Made by a program: the position numbers and the translations under genes. This document shows, piece by piece, positions 18,392 to 28,517 of a stretch of 64,000 nt of DNA. The notes beneath the pieces were generated by a model. That model was not told the DNA's origin. It made no database searches and saw only the letters and a program-made list of their open reading frames with translations. The stretch's first letter is position 1, and each line of letters begins with the position of its first letter. The stretch comes from Candidatus Fermentithermobacillaceae bacterium (lineage in GTDB: Bacteria > Bacillota > Sulfobacillia > Fermentithermobacillales > Fermentithermobacillaceae). The DNA is taken from positions 141,691 through 205,690 of the forward strand of contig DUSI01000049.1 of NCBI GenBank assembly GCA_012842685.1, written 5' to 3'.

Positions 18392-19545
18392 AAACCCGCG
18401 CCTACGTAAACGCAACCCTGTATCCCGTCTCAAGGCCCCCCATTGAGAAAGGGCTCCTCCTCGTCAGGGACGGGAAGATAGTCTTCGCGGGAAGGGGCGA
18501 GGTCCCCGCCGAGGCCGAGATCATAGACATGAGCGGCAAGGTGATCCTCCCAGGTTTCGTAGACGCCCACACCCATGTCGGCATGTGGGGCGAGTGGTAC
18601 GGGCAGCCTCAGCACGACGGCAACGAAGCGACCAATCCCGTGACTCCTGAAGTCAGGGCGATAGACTCGATATGGCCCGCCCACTCAGCCTTTGAAGACG
18701 CGAGGAGCGGCGGGGTCACTACGGTCCACGTCACCCCCGGTTCCGCCAATATCATAGGCGGCGAGACCGCGGTGATTAAGACCACGGGCAAAGTAGTCGA
18801 CGAGATGATAGTGCGCAATCCTGCCGGCATGAAAGTCGCTCTCGGAGAAAACCCGAAGGGCGCGTACGGCAGAAACGGCAAGATGCCCTCGACGCGGATG
18901 GGTAACGCGGCGGTGCTCAGGACGGCGCTATACAAGGCAAAAGACTACGAAAAGAAGCTTGAGGCCGCCAAGAAGGACCCGAGCAAGACCCCAGATACCG
19001 ACCTCGGGCTCCTCTCTCTGCTAAAGGTATTGCGCGGCGAGATCCCCCTCAGGATCCACGCTCACAGGGCCGATGACATCGTGACCGCCGTGAGGGTCGC
19101 AGAGGAGTTTGGCGTGGATTACTCCATCGAACACTGCACCGACGGCGCCACGGTCGCCGAGTTCCTGGGGAAGCGCGGCGCCAAGGTGAACGTTGGCCCG
19201 AGCATGTGGCACAGGGCCAAAGCTGAGACGTGGAACATCTCCCTGGAGACTGCGGGGATCCTTGCCAAGGCCGGGTGCCGGGTGAGCATCATCTCCGACC
19301 ACCCCTTCCACCCCATCCAGTTCCTCTCAACTGCTGCGGCGATGTGCTGGGCAAACGGCATGTCCGAAGAAGATGCCCTGCGCGCAGTGACGCTTACGCC
19401 CGCCGAGACGCTGGGCGTGGCCGACAAGGTGGGCAGCCTGGACGAAGGCAAGGACGCGGACTTCGTGGTGTGGTCTGGACATCCCTTCCGGATAAGGTCC
19501 AAGGTCGAAGAGGTCTACATCGGAGGAGTCAAGGTTTACGGCTAA
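18388..19545 (+). CDS. Amidohydrolase (imidazolonepropionase-like), second of a tandem pair
   Basis: A 385-aa amidohydrolase paralogous to its upstream neighbour. It keeps DAHTHVG, IHAHRADD, IEHCTDG and ISDHPFHP, so both copies look catalytically competent. The GTG start sits inside the upstream stop region, indicating coupled translation. Divergence is mostly in the first 100 residues and around the active-site entrance (GMWGEWYGQP here versus GLSEDGAGW in the first), which could change substrate range. No transporter or other catabolic gene is in the operon. Confidence 0.88.
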   Translation: MKTRAYVNATLYPVSRPPIEKGLLLVRDGKIVFAGRGEVPAEAEIIDMSGKVILPGFVDAHTHVGMWGEWYGQPQHDGNEATNPVTPEVRAIDSIWPAHSAFEDARSGGVTTVHVTPGSANIIGGETAVIKTTGKVVDEMIVRNPAGMKVALGENPKGAYGRNGKMPSTRMGNAAVLRTALYKAKDYEKKLEAAKKDPSKTPDTDLGLLSLLKVLRGEIPLRIHAHRADDIVTAVRVAEEFGVDYSIEHCTDGATVAEFLGKRGAKVNVGPSMWHRAKAETWNISLETAGILAKAGCRVSIISDHPFHPIQFLSTAAAMCWANGMSEEDALRAVTLTPAETLGVADKVGSLDEGKDADFVVWSGHPFRIRSKVEEVYIGGVKVYG

Positions 19546-19614
19546 GAGCCTGACCAGAGGGCTCTCGGGCCACGGCCGGCTCTCACAGAGGGTTCTTCGT
19601 CAAGAAAAGACGGA

Positions 19615-19664
19615 GGGGCGTTCTCAAAGGTTGGGTACATCGACGCTGACTGTGAGAACGCCCC
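19615..19664 (+). terminator. Long-stem hairpin after the amidohydrolase operon
   Basis: GGGGCGTTCTCA and TGAGAACGCCCC make a perfect 12-bp stem around a 26-base loop, but no U-run follows. It lies between the amidohydrolases and ogt. It may be a terminator or mRNA-stabilising hairpin, or a protein-binding palindrome upstream of ogt. Confidence 0.45.
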
Positions 19665-19752
19665 ATTCGTATATTGCTCAGCGCCCATGAGGGGTATTCT
19701 CCCCTTTGGGGGAGGATCTCCGGCCAAGTTTTTCCGAAGGGGAGGAGTAAAC

Positions 19753-20244
19753 GTGAAGCAGGCGGTCCTCAGGGATACACCCATAGGCCCCCTCACCATA
19801 GCGGCCCACTCTGGAAAGATCTGCGCCGTTTCGTTTGGGGACAGGCTGTCTAACGTCTCGATAGACGAGACACAACAGGTGGAGGAGCCGGCGCTGGGGA
19901 GCGAGTCCGTCCTCCGGCAGGCGATCCGGGAACTTGAAGCCTACTTCAGGGGAGCTCTCAGAGACTTCACGGTGCCCGTGAGTCTCGAGGGTCCGCCCTT
20001 TTACGTCAGAGTCTGGGAGCACCTGAGGCGCATTCCCTTCGGCCAGGTAGAAACCTACGGCCAGATCGCGACGTCTCTCCACCGGCCCGGAGGAGCGAGG
20101 GCCGTCGGGAACGCATGCGGCGCGAATCCGGTAGCCGTTATCGTCCCTTGCCACAGAGTAGTAGCCTCGGGAGGCCTGGGCGGCTATGGCGGAGGGCTAG
20201 ACGTAAAGACGTGGCTTTTGAGACACGAAGGCTCCCTGCGCTAG
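19753..20244 (+). CDS. ogt: Methylated-DNA--protein-cysteine methyltransferase
   Basis: A 163-aa suicide DNA repair protein that removes O6-alkyl groups from guanine. The active site is VPCHRVVASGGLGGYGGG with acceptor Cys133, and FGQVETYGQIA plus the arginine-finger region RAVGNACGANP are intact. GTG 19753 has GGGGAGGAG upstream, so the first 22 residues of the ORF-track version are discarded. It has no Ada-type N-terminal domain. It appears monocistronic. Confidence 0.95.
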   Translation: MKQAVLRDTPIGPLTIAAHSGKICAVSFGDRLSNVSIDETQQVEEPALGSESVLRQAIRELEAYFRGALRDFTVPVSLEGPPFYVRVWEHLRRIPFGQVETYGQIATSLHRPGGARAVGNACGANPVAVIVPCHRVVASGGLGGYGGGLDVKTWLLRHEGSLR

Positions 20245-20295
20245 AACCGCCAAGACCCGGGGCCCCTTCGCTGGACCTTGGCCGGCCTATCGCCC

Positions 20296-22341
20296 TCAGC
20301 CGCCGGGCCGGCCGGTCATGAGTGCGACTTGCAGTTCGTCCACGCTATAGATGGGTGCCCCGCAAGTGAATTGCCTGCAGATGACCGCTCTTGGACGGCC
20401 TTCTTTCGGGATTTCGTCCTCGAGAACGACGAGGCCGTTTGGCAAGTAGAGCCTCCTTACGTAGCTTATCATCGCCTGGACGGCCGGGTCGTCCCTTCTC
20501 CCCGCGATGCGGATGTCCAGCGCCCCTCCCGCGGCGTAGTCTACGGCCGAAAGGAGGTGGGAGTAGGCCATGGGATTTGCCATGAGCTCGGGGAGCATCT
20601 GCGAGATGGCTTCGTCGGCCAGTTTCCCAAGATCTTCGGCCTCGAGAAGATGGGAAAGCCTGAGGATATCCATGATTGCGGCGGAGTTCCCTGAAGGTAC
20701 GGCCCCGTCGAAAACCTCCTTGGGCCTGACGATGAGCTCCTCGGCGTCTTTGGCCGTGAGGAAAAACCCTTTGCCGTCAGGGTCCCAGAATCTGTCCACC
20801 ATTTCCCTGGCCAGCTTCTCGGCGCGTTTCAGGTATATATCCTCGAAAGTGGCCTGGTACATCTCTATGAGGGCCCATACGAGGAAGGCGTAGTCGTCCA
20901 GGTATGCCTTGTAGGCGACATGTCCGTCGCGGTACCTGGCGTGCAGCTCCCCGTCCTTCACGTTCCTTTCAAGGATGAACTCCAGGCACGCCTGAGCCAT
21001 GTCGAGGTAATCCGGATCGCTGAAGGCCCTCGCAGCCTTGGCCAGGGCAGCCGCAGCGATGCCGTTTAGAGACGTGAGGATCTTGTCGTCGGTATGGGGC
21101 CTTACGCGCTCGTCGCGCCTGGCGAGGATCCTCTTCCGGCACCGTTCCATGGCCGGCGACCTTGGCGGCAACACGACGTCTAAGTCGCCATCCTTCTCTC
21201 GAACGACCAGGTGGGGCACCGACTTACCCTTGAAGTTTCCCTGATCTGTTATCCCGTAGGTCCTGAGGAACCGTTCCGCGTCGTCATCGAGCACTTCTCT
21301 TACTTCTCCGGGCGTCCACAGGTAGTACTTGCCCTCTTCCCCTTCTGACTCGGCATCTATCGCCGTGTAGAAGGCGCCATCCGGCGACTTCATCTCCCGG
21401 TCCAGGAACGAAGCTATCTCCCATACCACTTCCCTGTAGAAGCTTTTTTGAGTCGCCTGAGCCATGTCCGTGAAGGCCATCATCATGAGGGCGTTGTCGT
21501 AGAGCATCTTCTCGAAGTGGGGCACCATCCACTTGGAATCGGTTGAGTAACGGAAAAAGCCGAACCCTATGTGGTCGTATATCCCGCCCGCGTAGATGCG
21601 CTTCAGTGTGGTGTCCACCATCTCGAACGCTCGTTTTTCCCCCGTCCTCTTCCAGTACTGTAGGAGGAACATGAGGTTATGAGGGCTCGGGAACTTGGGA
21701 GCCGCCCCGAACCCCCCGTATTCCTTGTCAAACGCGGCGTGGAAATGGCGGAATCCCTGCTTAAGTGCCGATTCGTGGGAGGCCTCTCGATTTCCTGCCC
21801 GGAGGGCATCGTCCTCGGGGAATCCGGCTTCGCGAACACCCCTCCGGAGCGCGGCCGCTATCTTTTCGGCGTGTCCTAGGAGGACCTCTCTGTCTTTTGC
21901 CCAGGCTTCCGCTAGGACGTTCAGCACGTCTACGAGACCTGGAAGGCCGTACCTTGCCCGTTTGGGAAGGTACGTGCCGACCCAGAACGGTTTCTTGTCG
22001 GGGGTCATGACGACCGACAGCGGCCAGCCGCCACTGCCCGTAAGCATCCTGCAGACGGTCATGTAGACGTGATCCACATCAGGCCTTTCTTCCCTGTCCA
22101 CCTTAACCGCTACGTAATGGCGGTTTAAGATCCCGGCCACTTCTTCGTCTTCGAAAGACTCCCGGGCCATCACGTGGCACCAGTGGCAAGTGCTGTATCC
22201 GATGCTCAGAAAAACCGGCCTATCCAAGGCTTTCGCCCGCTCGAAAGCTTCCTCGCACCACGGATACCAGTCCACCGGATTTCGGGCGTGCTGCAAGAGG
22301 TAAGGGCTCTTTTCGTGAATAAGCCTGTTGGTGAAGCTCAT
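20296..22341 (-). CDS. Thioredoxin-domain / glycosidase-like fold protein (YyaL, DUF255 family)
   Basis: A 681-aa member of the YyaL/SSP411 family. The N-terminal thioredoxin-like domain has the sequence [16 protein letters not shown], with Cys52 and Cys55, and NPVDWYPW, both hallmark features. The rest is an alpha/alpha six-barrel resembling N-acylglucosamine epimerases and glycosidases ([34 protein letters not shown]). The exact biochemical role of this family is not established. ATG 22341 has GAGGAGGG upstream; the longer ORF start is a run-in. It ends convergently with ogt. Confidence 0.93.
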   Translation of the reverse strand: MSFTNRLIHEKSPYLLQHARNPVDWYPWCEEAFERAKALDRPVFLSIGYSTCHWCHVMARESFEDEEVAGILNRHYVAVKVDREERPDVDHVYMTVCRMLTGSGGWPLSVVMTPDKKPFWVGTYLPKRARYGLPGLVDVLNVLAEAWAKDREVLLGHAEKIAAALRRGVREAGFPEDDALRAGNREASHESALKQGFRHFHAAFDKEYGGFGAAPKFPSPHNLMFLLQYWKRTGEKRAFEMVDTTLKRIYAGGIYDHIGFGFFRYSTDSKWMVPHFEKMLYDNALMMMAFTDMAQATQKSFYREVVWEIASFLDREMKSPDGAFYTAIDAESEGEEGKYYLWTPGEVREVLDDDAERFLRTYGITDQGNFKGKSVPHLVVREKDGDLDVVLPPRSPAMERCRKRILARRDERVRPHTDDKILTSLNGIAAAALAKAARAFSDPDYLDMAQACLEFILERNVKDGELHARYRDGHVAYKAYLDDYAFLVWALIEMYQATFEDIYLKRAEKLAREMVDRFWDPDGKGFFLTAKDAEELIVRPKEVFDGAVPSGNSAAIMDILRLSHLLEAEDLGKLADEAISQMLPELMANPMAYSHLLSAVDYAAGGALDIRIAGRRDDPAVQAMISYVRRLYLPNGLVVLEDEIPKEGRPRAVICRQFTCGAPIYSVDELQVALMTGRPGG

Positions 22342-22463
22342 GCCGACCCTCCTCGCGTCGTCGTTCCCTAGTCTTCCCCGCTCGAGGGAGGAGCCGAGCT
22401 TTTCAGAATGTCCTCCAGAGGTACCCAGACCCTCCAGCGCATCTCTAGGGACCCGCAAATCAG

Positions 22464-22490
22464 AAAGCCGCGCTTCCTAAGCGCGGCTTT
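22464..22490 (-). terminator. Rho-independent terminator of the M20 gene
   Basis: AAAGCCGCGCTT and AAGCGCGGCTTT form a 12-bp stem with a three-base loop, 18 bases past the stop of the minus-strand M20 hydrolase. The U-run is short. Confidence 0.75.
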
Positions 22491-22507
22491 CCGTTCTCCC
22501 TTCACTA

Positions 22508-23926
22508 TCACGACCTCTTGAAGAACTCATCCAGGGGAAGCGGCCGGTCTTTCGGGAAGGGGCATTTGTAGGGCGAGTCTTTGGTCTTTTCCTTGAACTC
22601 GGCCTGAGCCTTGGCTATCTCTTCGGGATGCTCTACCAGATCCCACCCGCACAGGGCCATAGTCTTGGCAGCGACCATCATGCCCTTCTTCCCTATGGAG
22701 CTGCCCGACGACGCCACGTTCTGCCAGGAGTGGCCGGGGCAACCGATCGGGACGGTCGACGCCGACATCTGCACCGTAGGGACTATCCAGCTCACGTCGC
22801 CCACGTCGGTGGAACCGCCTCCGGTCCTCCCCTTTCCTCTTGGAGGAATAAGGATCGTGGCGAGGGGCTTTTCTCTGAGCTCGGGGAACTCCCCGAAATC
22901 GGGATTCCTCAGCATGTTCTGCACCGAGTTCGGGTCGAAGGTGGACGCGAGCTTCCTCGCGAACTCCATGTCTTCCTCGTCAAACTTGGGCGGCCCCACC
23001 CTCTGGAGGTTTCTCCACATGACTTCGGCGAGGGCCTCATTGAGGAGCACCTCGTAGCATCCTGTGAGGAAGTTCACGTCGTGGGTGGTTCCCGTCATGA
23101 GGGCTGCGCCTTTGGCGATATCCAGGAGTCTCGCGTAGATCTCCTCAACCTGGCTGCGCCTGGGGGCCCGAACGAAATACCACACCTCGGCCTCGGCCGG
23201 CACGACGTTGGGCTGGCCTCCGCCCTCGGTTATCACATAGTGGATCCTGGCATCGGGTATGACGTGTTCACGCAGGTAGTTGGCTCCCACGTTCATGAGC
23301 TCCACGGCGTCCAGGGCCGACCGCCCGTTGTGCGGATCTCCCGCGGCGTGGGCCGTCTTGCCGTGGAACCTGAATTTCACCGAGTTCATAGCCGTGCCGC
23401 TGCCCATGCTCACGGTGGTAAGGGCCCCGGGGTGCCATGTGATGGCCACATCCAGATCGTCAAACACTCCTGACCTTGCCATATATACCTTGCCCGCCAG
23501 GAGCTCTTCCGCGGGGCATCCGTAGTACCTCACCGTACCGGTCTTGCCGGCCTGGGCCAGTGCTTCCTTAAGAGCCAGGGCGGCTCCCAGGGCTGCGGTG
23601 CCCAGGAGGTTGTGGCCACACCCGTGTCCGGGCGCGCCGGGCACGACGGGCTTCCGCTCCGGCGCGACTTCTTGAGATATGCCGGCCAGGGCGTCAAATT
23701 CTCCCAGGAAACCTATGATGGGACGGCCGCTGCCCCATTCGGCTATGAACGCGGTGGGGACATCCGCCACGCCTCTCTTTACGCTGAAGCCGTTTGCCTC
23801 GAGGTAGTCGGCCTGAACCTTGGAAGACTTAATCTCCTGGAACCCGAGTTCAGCCGCTTTCCAGACTTCGTCCGCTATCCCGTACAGTTCAGGTGCTTTC
23901 TTGTCGAGGAAAGATATTATGTCCAA
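22508..23926 (-). CDS. M20 family amidohydrolase (AbgB-like aminobenzoyl-glutamate hydrolase)
   Basis: A 472-aa M20D zinc peptidase relative. GEFDALAGIS and GHGCGHNLLGTAALGAAL carry the metal-binding Asp and His, ITWHPGA and TAHAAGDPHNGRSALDA the later His, and the C-terminus has CPGHSWQNVASSGSSIGKKGM typical of AbgB. The length matches p-aminobenzoyl-glutamate hydrolase subunit B (about 480 aa). No AbgA or AbgT partner is present, so it may act alone on N-acyl or folate-derived amino acids. ATG 23926 follows GGCGGGAG. Its own terminator lies downstream. Confidence 0.9.
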   Translation of the reverse strand: MDIISFLDKKAPELYGIADEVWKAAELGFQEIKSSKVQADYLEANGFSVKRGVADVPTAFIAEWGSGRPIIGFLGEFDALAGISQEVAPERKPVVPGAPGHGCGHNLLGTAALGAALALKEALAQAGKTGTVRYYGCPAEELLAGKVYMARSGVFDDLDVAITWHPGALTTVSMGSGTAMNSVKFRFHGKTAHAAGDPHNGRSALDAVELMNVGANYLREHVIPDARIHYVITEGGGQPNVVPAEAEVWYFVRAPRRSQVEEIYARLLDIAKGAALMTGTTHDVNFLTGCYEVLLNEALAEVMWRNLQRVGPPKFDEEDMEFARKLASTFDPNSVQNMLRNPDFGEFPELREKPLATILIPPRGKGRTGGGSTDVGDVSWIVPTVQMSASTVPIGCPGHSWQNVASSGSSIGKKGMMVAAKTMALCGWDLVEHPEEIAKAQAEFKEKTKDSPYKCPFPKDRPLPLDEFFKRS

Positions 23927-23979
23927 TGCTCCCGCCTCCTTGGGGAAGACTTCAATAGGGTCACGAAGGATTCCTGCCT

Positions 23980-25263
23980 CTAGCCCCCGGCTTCCCGGGA
24001 TAGGCCGGATAGTGTGCTGTGGTCAGAACCGTTGTCTGAAGCGGCGGAAGTGCTCGGCTCCTCTGACTGGTCTCGAGCCGAGGACTCAGCCGCATTTATG
24101 GGCAGTACCAGGGTGAAAGTGGAACCTTGGCCAGGTTCGCTGTTCACGAGTACCTTTCCACCGTGTGCCTCGGCGATATGGCGTACTATGCAAAGGCCAA
24201 GACCGAGGCCCTTTGCCCCAGAACCTTCCACGCGGTAGAAACGGTCGAAGATCTTTGGGATGTGTGTGGAATCGATGCCGAGTCCTCGGTCTCTCACCGA
24301 GATGTGGACGGTTTCATCGTCTACCGCCAGGGAGACTTCAACCCTCGTCTCAGGTGGAGAATACTGGATCGCGTTGGTAATGAGGTTCTCCAGGCACCTT
24401 TCTACGCGGTCAGCGTCGACCACGGCCCGCACGTCATCCTCGGGGAGGCAGAGAGAGATCTCCTTGACGCACGGCCAAGACCTGTACCTGTCGATCACGT
24501 CCGAGACGAGCCTCTTCACATCTGTCTCCCTGGGCCTCAGGGACCATAGCCCCGCATCATAGCTGAGCGACTCCACCAGGTGGTCAAGCATGGCGCTTAT
24601 GCGCTTGCCGCTCTTGAGTATGGCCTGGGCGGCCCTGTTTTCGTCGTGCAGGCCCTTGAGCCTCGTCTCCTTCTCAAGAAGCTGAGCCTGCGTGAGCAGC
24701 ACGGATAGAGGATTCCTCAGGTCGTGGGACGTTGCCCTAAGGTAATCCTTCTGCTGTTCGGCGTACCGGTGCATGTCGGTGACATCACGGTACGTAAGGA
24801 CCACAAGGGCCGGTTTGCCGTCTTCCCGGATAAGCGACCCGCTGAACTGAAACACCCTGACCGATCCGTCGTTTCTCTCGGCCAAGAACTCGAGACGCTT
24901 GACTTCCTCTCCCCTCAAGATCCTGGCGACGGGATCCTGACCCTGAGGGACCGGCGTGCCGTCCATGTACCTGAGGCGGACCTGGTAGTCCGGCCTCGTT
25001 TCCTCCCCCGGTCTTAGGAGGAGCATCTCTCTGGCGGCCTTGTTCCGCATTATCACGCGGCCCTGGGTATCCGTGACCGTCACTGCTTCTGTCAGGTTCT
25101 TGAGAATAGCGTGAAGCGATCTCGTGATAAGTTCGGGTGTGGAGTTCTCCTGCAGCTTGAGGGACCTCAAAGCTCTCATCCTTCCCGCAGGGACTACCGG
25201 AACTCCTGCAATGTAGGGAATCTTCGCTCGAGCTTCTGAAATTCCTTTCTTTGGCACGTCCAA
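23980..25263 (-). CDS. PAS-domain sensor histidine kinase, no membrane segments
   Basis: A protein of up to 427 aa with a PAS domain at about residues 45-165 (NLTEAVTVTDTQGRVIMRNKAA), a HisKA domain with phospho-acceptor His180 in TSHDLRNPLSV, and a HATPase domain showing the N box (LENLITNAIQYS), DRGLGID and GLGLGLCIVRHIAEAHGG. There is no predicted transmembrane stretch, so it probably senses a cytoplasmic signal. No response regulator is adjacent, making it an orphan kinase. The start is uncertain: 25263 lacks a ribosome site, and TTG within RALRSL, behind GGAAGG, is an alternative about 30 codons in. It is separated by about 50 bases from the M20 gene and could be cotranscribed with it. 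Confidence 0.9.
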   Translation of the reverse strand: MDVPKKGISEARAKIPYIAGVPVVPAGRMRALRSLKLQENSTPELITRSLHAILKNLTEAVTVTDTQGRVIMRNKAAREMLLLRPGEETRPDYQVRLRYMDGTPVPQGQDPVARILRGEEVKRLEFLAERNDGSVRVFQFSGSLIREDGKPALVVLTYRDVTDMHRYAEQQKDYLRATSHDLRNPLSVLLTQAQLLEKETRLKGLHDENRAAQAILKSGKRISAMLDHLVESLSYDAGLWSLRPRETDVKRLVSDVIDRYRSWPCVKEISLCLPEDDVRAVVDADRVERCLENLITNAIQYSPPETRVEVSLAVDDETVHISVRDRGLGIDSTHIPKIFDRFYRVEGSGAKGLGLGLCIVRHIAEAHGGKVLVNSEPGQGSTFTLVLPINAAESSARDQSEEPSTSAASDNGSDHSTLSGLSREAGG

Positions 25264-25312
25264 ATTTTGGTAAAGCTACAACGGGCAAAGTCTGCTGGTC
25301 TCCATGGAGCTT

Positions 25313-26305
25313 CTACCCCTCACGGGAGTGCCATCTCCAGGCGGTCTCGACGATCTCCCGCAAGGAAGAGTGGGACGGGGACCATCCAAGGACTTCTCTC
25401 GCCCTGGCGCATTGGGCGACCAAGATAGCAGGGTCGCCCGGCCTTCGCTCCCCGATTAAGTACGGCACTTTCTTCCCGGAAACCTCCTCCACGGCCTTGA
25501 TGATCTCGAGGACCGAGAAACCCGCCCCGGTCCCCAAGTTGAGCGCCGTGGTCTCAAGTCCCTCGGACAGCGCTTTGAGAGCCAAGACGTGGGCTTCCGC
25601 CAAATCGCTCACGTGTATGTAGTCGCGTACGCACGTGCCGTCTGGGGTCGGGTAGTCGTCCCCGAAGACGGTGATGGGCTCTCCCGTGAGCGCCGCGCGG
25701 ATCACCAGGGGGATTAGGTGGGTCTCTGGGTCGTGCTCCTCGCCGAGTCTCCCCGAAGGGTCCGCTCCCGCCGCGTTGAAATACCGCAAGGAGACGGACC
25801 TCAGCCCATAGGCCTTGTCGTACCAGAGGAGGGCTCTTTCGAAAAAGACCTTGGATTCCCCGTAGGGGCTCAGAGGTCTGAGAGGTGCTGTCTCGGGTAT
25901 GGGCACAGACTCAGGGTCTCCGTACACTGCGGCTGACGAAGAAAAGACGATTTTCTTCACTCCGGCTCTAACCATGCTCGAAAGCAGGGAAATACCGCCC
26001 GCAACGTTCCTCCGGAAGTATTTGTCGGGGTTTCGCATGGACTCACCCACGAGGCTTTCCGAAGCGAAATGCAGCACGGCGTCGAACTTCCACTCGGTGA
26101 ACACGTCGGATAGGGCTCTCTCGTCTGAAAGCTCCCCAATCACCAGGGGCACTCCCTGGATGAACTCGGGATGCCCTCGAGAGAGGTCGTCGAAGACCAC
26201 TACGTCGTAGCCTGCCTCGAGCAGTGCCTTTACGGTGTGAGACCCGATGTAGCCGGCTCCTCCGGTCACCAAGACGCTGGATGCGGAAGACCGCTCGCGC
26301 CGCAC
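25313..26305 (-). CDS. galE: UDP-glucose 4-epimerase
   Basis: A 330-aa extended short-chain dehydrogenase that interconverts UDP-glucose and UDP-galactose. The NAD-binding motif TGGAGYIGSH starts near residue 14, the catalytic pair is Tyr148 and Lys152 in SPYGESK with a Ser at 122-124, and LRYFNAAGADPSG and YIHVSDLAEAHV are diagnostic for GalE. GTG 26305 is preceded by GGGGAGGAAG. No gal operon is nearby; it probably supplies UDP-galactose for surface glycans. Confidence 0.95.
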   Translation of the reverse strand: MRRERSSASSVLVTGGAGYIGSHTVKALLEAGYDVVVFDDLSRGHPEFIQGVPLVIGELSDERALSDVFTEWKFDAVLHFASESLVGESMRNPDKYFRRNVAGGISLLSSMVRAGVKKIVFSSSAAVYGDPESVPIPETAPLRPLSPYGESKVFFERALLWYDKAYGLRSVSLRYFNAAGADPSGRLGEEHDPETHLIPLVIRAALTGEPITVFGDDYPTPDGTCVRDYIHVSDLAEAHVLALKALSEGLETTALNLGTGAGFSVLEIIKAVEEVSGKKVPYLIGERRPGDPAILVAQCARAREVLGWSPSHSSLREIVETAWRWHSREG

Positions 26306-26626
26306 GTTTCTTCCTCCCCGGTTGGTTCGCTTACCACCTGGGTGTTGGCCTACCGTTCGCTTTCTGCTTCTCTTGACGACTGGGCTTCTCCGCTACCCTA
26401 AGAGTAATCGATCCAGAGGACTAAGCTCCGGGCTTCCTCATGCGTCTATAATATCCCGAGGCTTGTCCCGGCGCCATACTTCAACGCCAACCCGTGGCCC
26501 ACATTGGCCAGTCCATTCCGCTCACTTCAGGTTCCAATCAGCAGGATTCCTAGCCTCAAAAATAGAAGGAGCCAATGGTACAATGTGCTTGTACTTGTGC
26601 TTGCACTCAAAAAGGAGGCATCCGCG
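26306..26626. other. Divergent intergenic region between galE and pckG
   Basis: About 320 bases with no ORF of note. A TATAAT on the plus strand at 26447-26452 lacks a convincing -35. Just before pckG the sequence alternates TGTGCTTGTACTTGTGCTTGCACT, a short CTTG(T/C) direct-repeat run ahead of AAAAAGGAGG. Nothing else is recognised. Confidence 0.5.
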
Positions 26627-28414
26627 ATGTATCAGGTACGCCATGAGAAGCTGAACCAGTGGGTTCGCGAAGTGGCGGAGCTTTGCCAGCCTGACTCCAT
26701 CTACTGGTGCGACGGCAGCAAAGAAGAGTACGACAGACTTATGGATGAAATGGTCAAGAGCGGGATGGCCACTAAGCTGGCCAAAAGGCCCAACAGCTAC
26801 CTCTTCCGCTCTGACCCGAGCGACGTAGCCAGGGTTGAAGACCGCACCTTCATCGGGACCCAGAAGCAAGAGGACGCCGGCCCGACCAACAACTGGATCC
26901 AGGCCGACGAACTCAAGAAGACCATGCTGGAGCTGTACAAGGGATGCATGCGTGGGCGCACTATGTACATCATCCCCTTCTCCATGGGACCCATCGGTTC
27001 GCCCATGTCCCGCATAGGCGTGGAGATCACCGATAGCCCGTACGTGGTCTGCAACATGCACATCATGACCAGAGTTGGACCTGAGGTCATCGAGGCCCTG
27101 GGCACCGACGGAGACTTCGTTAAGTGCCTGCATTCTGTAGGCGCACCTCTCGAGCCCGGCCAGAAAGACGCCCTCTGGCCGTGTGCCCCGATGGAGAAGA
27201 AGTACATCAGCCACTTCCCCGAGGAGGACACCATTTGGTCCTATGGCTCGGGATACGGTGGAAACGCCCTCCTGGGTAAGAAGTGCTTCGCCCTCCGCAT
27301 AGCCTCAACCATCGCCCGCAGAGAAGGCTGGATGGCCGAACACATGCTTATCCTGAGGCTCACCAGCCCCGAAGGCAAGCAGTACCATATCTGCGGCGCC
27401 TTCCCGTCGGCTTGCGGAAAGACCAACCTGGCCATGATCCACCCGACCATCCCCGGCTGGAAAGCCGAATGCCTGGGCGACGACATCGCCTGGATGAAGA
27501 TCGGTCCCGACGGCAGGCTCTACGCCATCAACCCCGAGGCAGGCTTCTTCGGAGTGGCGCCGGGTACATCTTACAAGACCAACCCGTCGGCCATGGACAC
27601 CCTCAAGGAGAACACCATCTTCACCAACTGCGCTCTCACGGACGACGGAGACGTATGGTGGGAAGGCATGGGGCCGGCCCCCGATCACCTCATCGACTGG
27701 AGGGGCAGGGACTGGAATCCTTCCATGAATGAACCTGCCGCCCACCCGAACGCTAGATTTACCGCGCCTGCCAGGCAGTGCCCGGTCATATGCCCCGACT
27801 GGGAGAAGCCTGAAGGCGTGCCCGTTGATATCTTCATCTTCGGTGGGCGCCGCGCGAAGAACATCCCGCTGGTCATCGAAGCCTTCGATTGGGACCACGG
27901 CGTGTTCCTGGGCGCCACGGCCTCGTCCGAAACCACCGCGGCCAACATCGGCGCCATCGGCAAGATAAGGCGCGATCCCTTCGCCATGAAGCCTTTCTGC
28001 GGCTACAACATGGGAGATTATTTCGCCCACTGGCTCACGATGGGTGACAGGCTGGGCAGCAAAGCGCCTAAGATCTTCTACGTGAACTGGTTCAGGAAGG
28101 GCGAAGACGGCAGGTGGCTCTGGCCCGGATTCGGCGAGAACAGCCGCGTCCTCAAGTGGATGTGCGAGAGGCTCGAAGGCAAGGCCGAGGCCAAGGAAAC
28201 CCCCATCGGACTACTTCCCACGCCCGACGCCCTTGACCTCACCGGTCTCGACATACCCAAGGAGGACCTGGAAGAACTCCTCAGCGTCGATGTGGAAGCC
28301 TGGAAGACCGAGATCCAGGACCTCGACGAGCACTTCGGTCAGTTTGGCGACAGGCTGCCGAGGAGGCTCGCGGACCAGCTCGACGCCCTCAAGAAGAGGC
28401 TGGGTGTGAAGTAA
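26627..28414 (+). CDS. pckG: Phosphoenolpyruvate carboxykinase (GTP)
   Basis: A 595-aa enzyme converting oxaloacetate and GTP to phosphoenolpyruvate, CO2 and GDP (or the reverse). The kinase P-loop ACGKTNLAM lies near residues 264-272, and [10 protein letters not shown], the metal-binding block GDDIAWMK and [11 protein letters not shown] follow the GTP-dependent PEPCK family, not the ATP type. The ORF track adds 41 upstream codons; ATG 26627, behind AAAAAGGAGG, is the start. Together with glpX elsewhere in the window it supports gluconeogenesis or anaplerosis. It is monocistronic with its own terminator. Confidence 0.97.
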   Translation: MYQVRHEKLNQWVREVAELCQPDSIYWCDGSKEEYDRLMDEMVKSGMATKLAKRPNSYLFRSDPSDVARVEDRTFIGTQKQEDAGPTNNWIQADELKKTMLELYKGCMRGRTMYIIPFSMGPIGSPMSRIGVEITDSPYVVCNMHIMTRVGPEVIEALGTDGDFVKCLHSVGAPLEPGQKDALWPCAPMEKKYISHFPEEDTIWSYGSGYGGNALLGKKCFALRIASTIARREGWMAEHMLILRLTSPEGKQYHICGAFPSACGKTNLAMIHPTIPGWKAECLGDDIAWMKIGPDGRLYAINPEAGFFGVAPGTSYKTNPSAMDTLKENTIFTNCALTDDGDVWWEGMGPAPDHLIDWRGRDWNPSMNEPAAHPNARFTAPARQCPVICPDWEKPEGVPVDIFIFGGRRAKNIPLVIEAFDWDHGVFLGATASSETTAANIGAIGKIRRDPFAMKPFCGYNMGDYFAHWLTMGDRLGSKAPKIFYVNWFRKGEDGRWLWPGFGENSRVLKWMCERLEGKAEAKETPIGLLPTPDALDLTGLDIPKEDLEELLSVDVEAWKTEIQDLDEHFGQFGDRLPRRLADQLDALKKRLGVK

Positions 28415-28483
28415 TCGAGAAGAGGTTGCCATAGGCCTCGCGTCGCGGGATCGCGGCGCGGGCAGGTCATCGACGGATAACTG

Positions 28484-28517
28484 AAAGCGGATTTCCCTGA
28501 GCGGGAAATCCGCTTTT
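28484..28517 (+). terminator. Rho-independent terminator of pckG
   Basis: AAAGCGGATTTCCC and GGGAAATCCGCTTTT form a 14-bp stem with a five-base loop ending in TTTT, about 70 bases after the pckG stop. The remaining sequence to 28718 shows nothing recognisable. Confidence 0.9.

Noticed and set aside
17240-18433. 397-aa minus-strand ORF
   Set aside because: Antisense shadow of the first amidohydrolase; no recognisable domain, while the plus-strand frame has the metal motifs.
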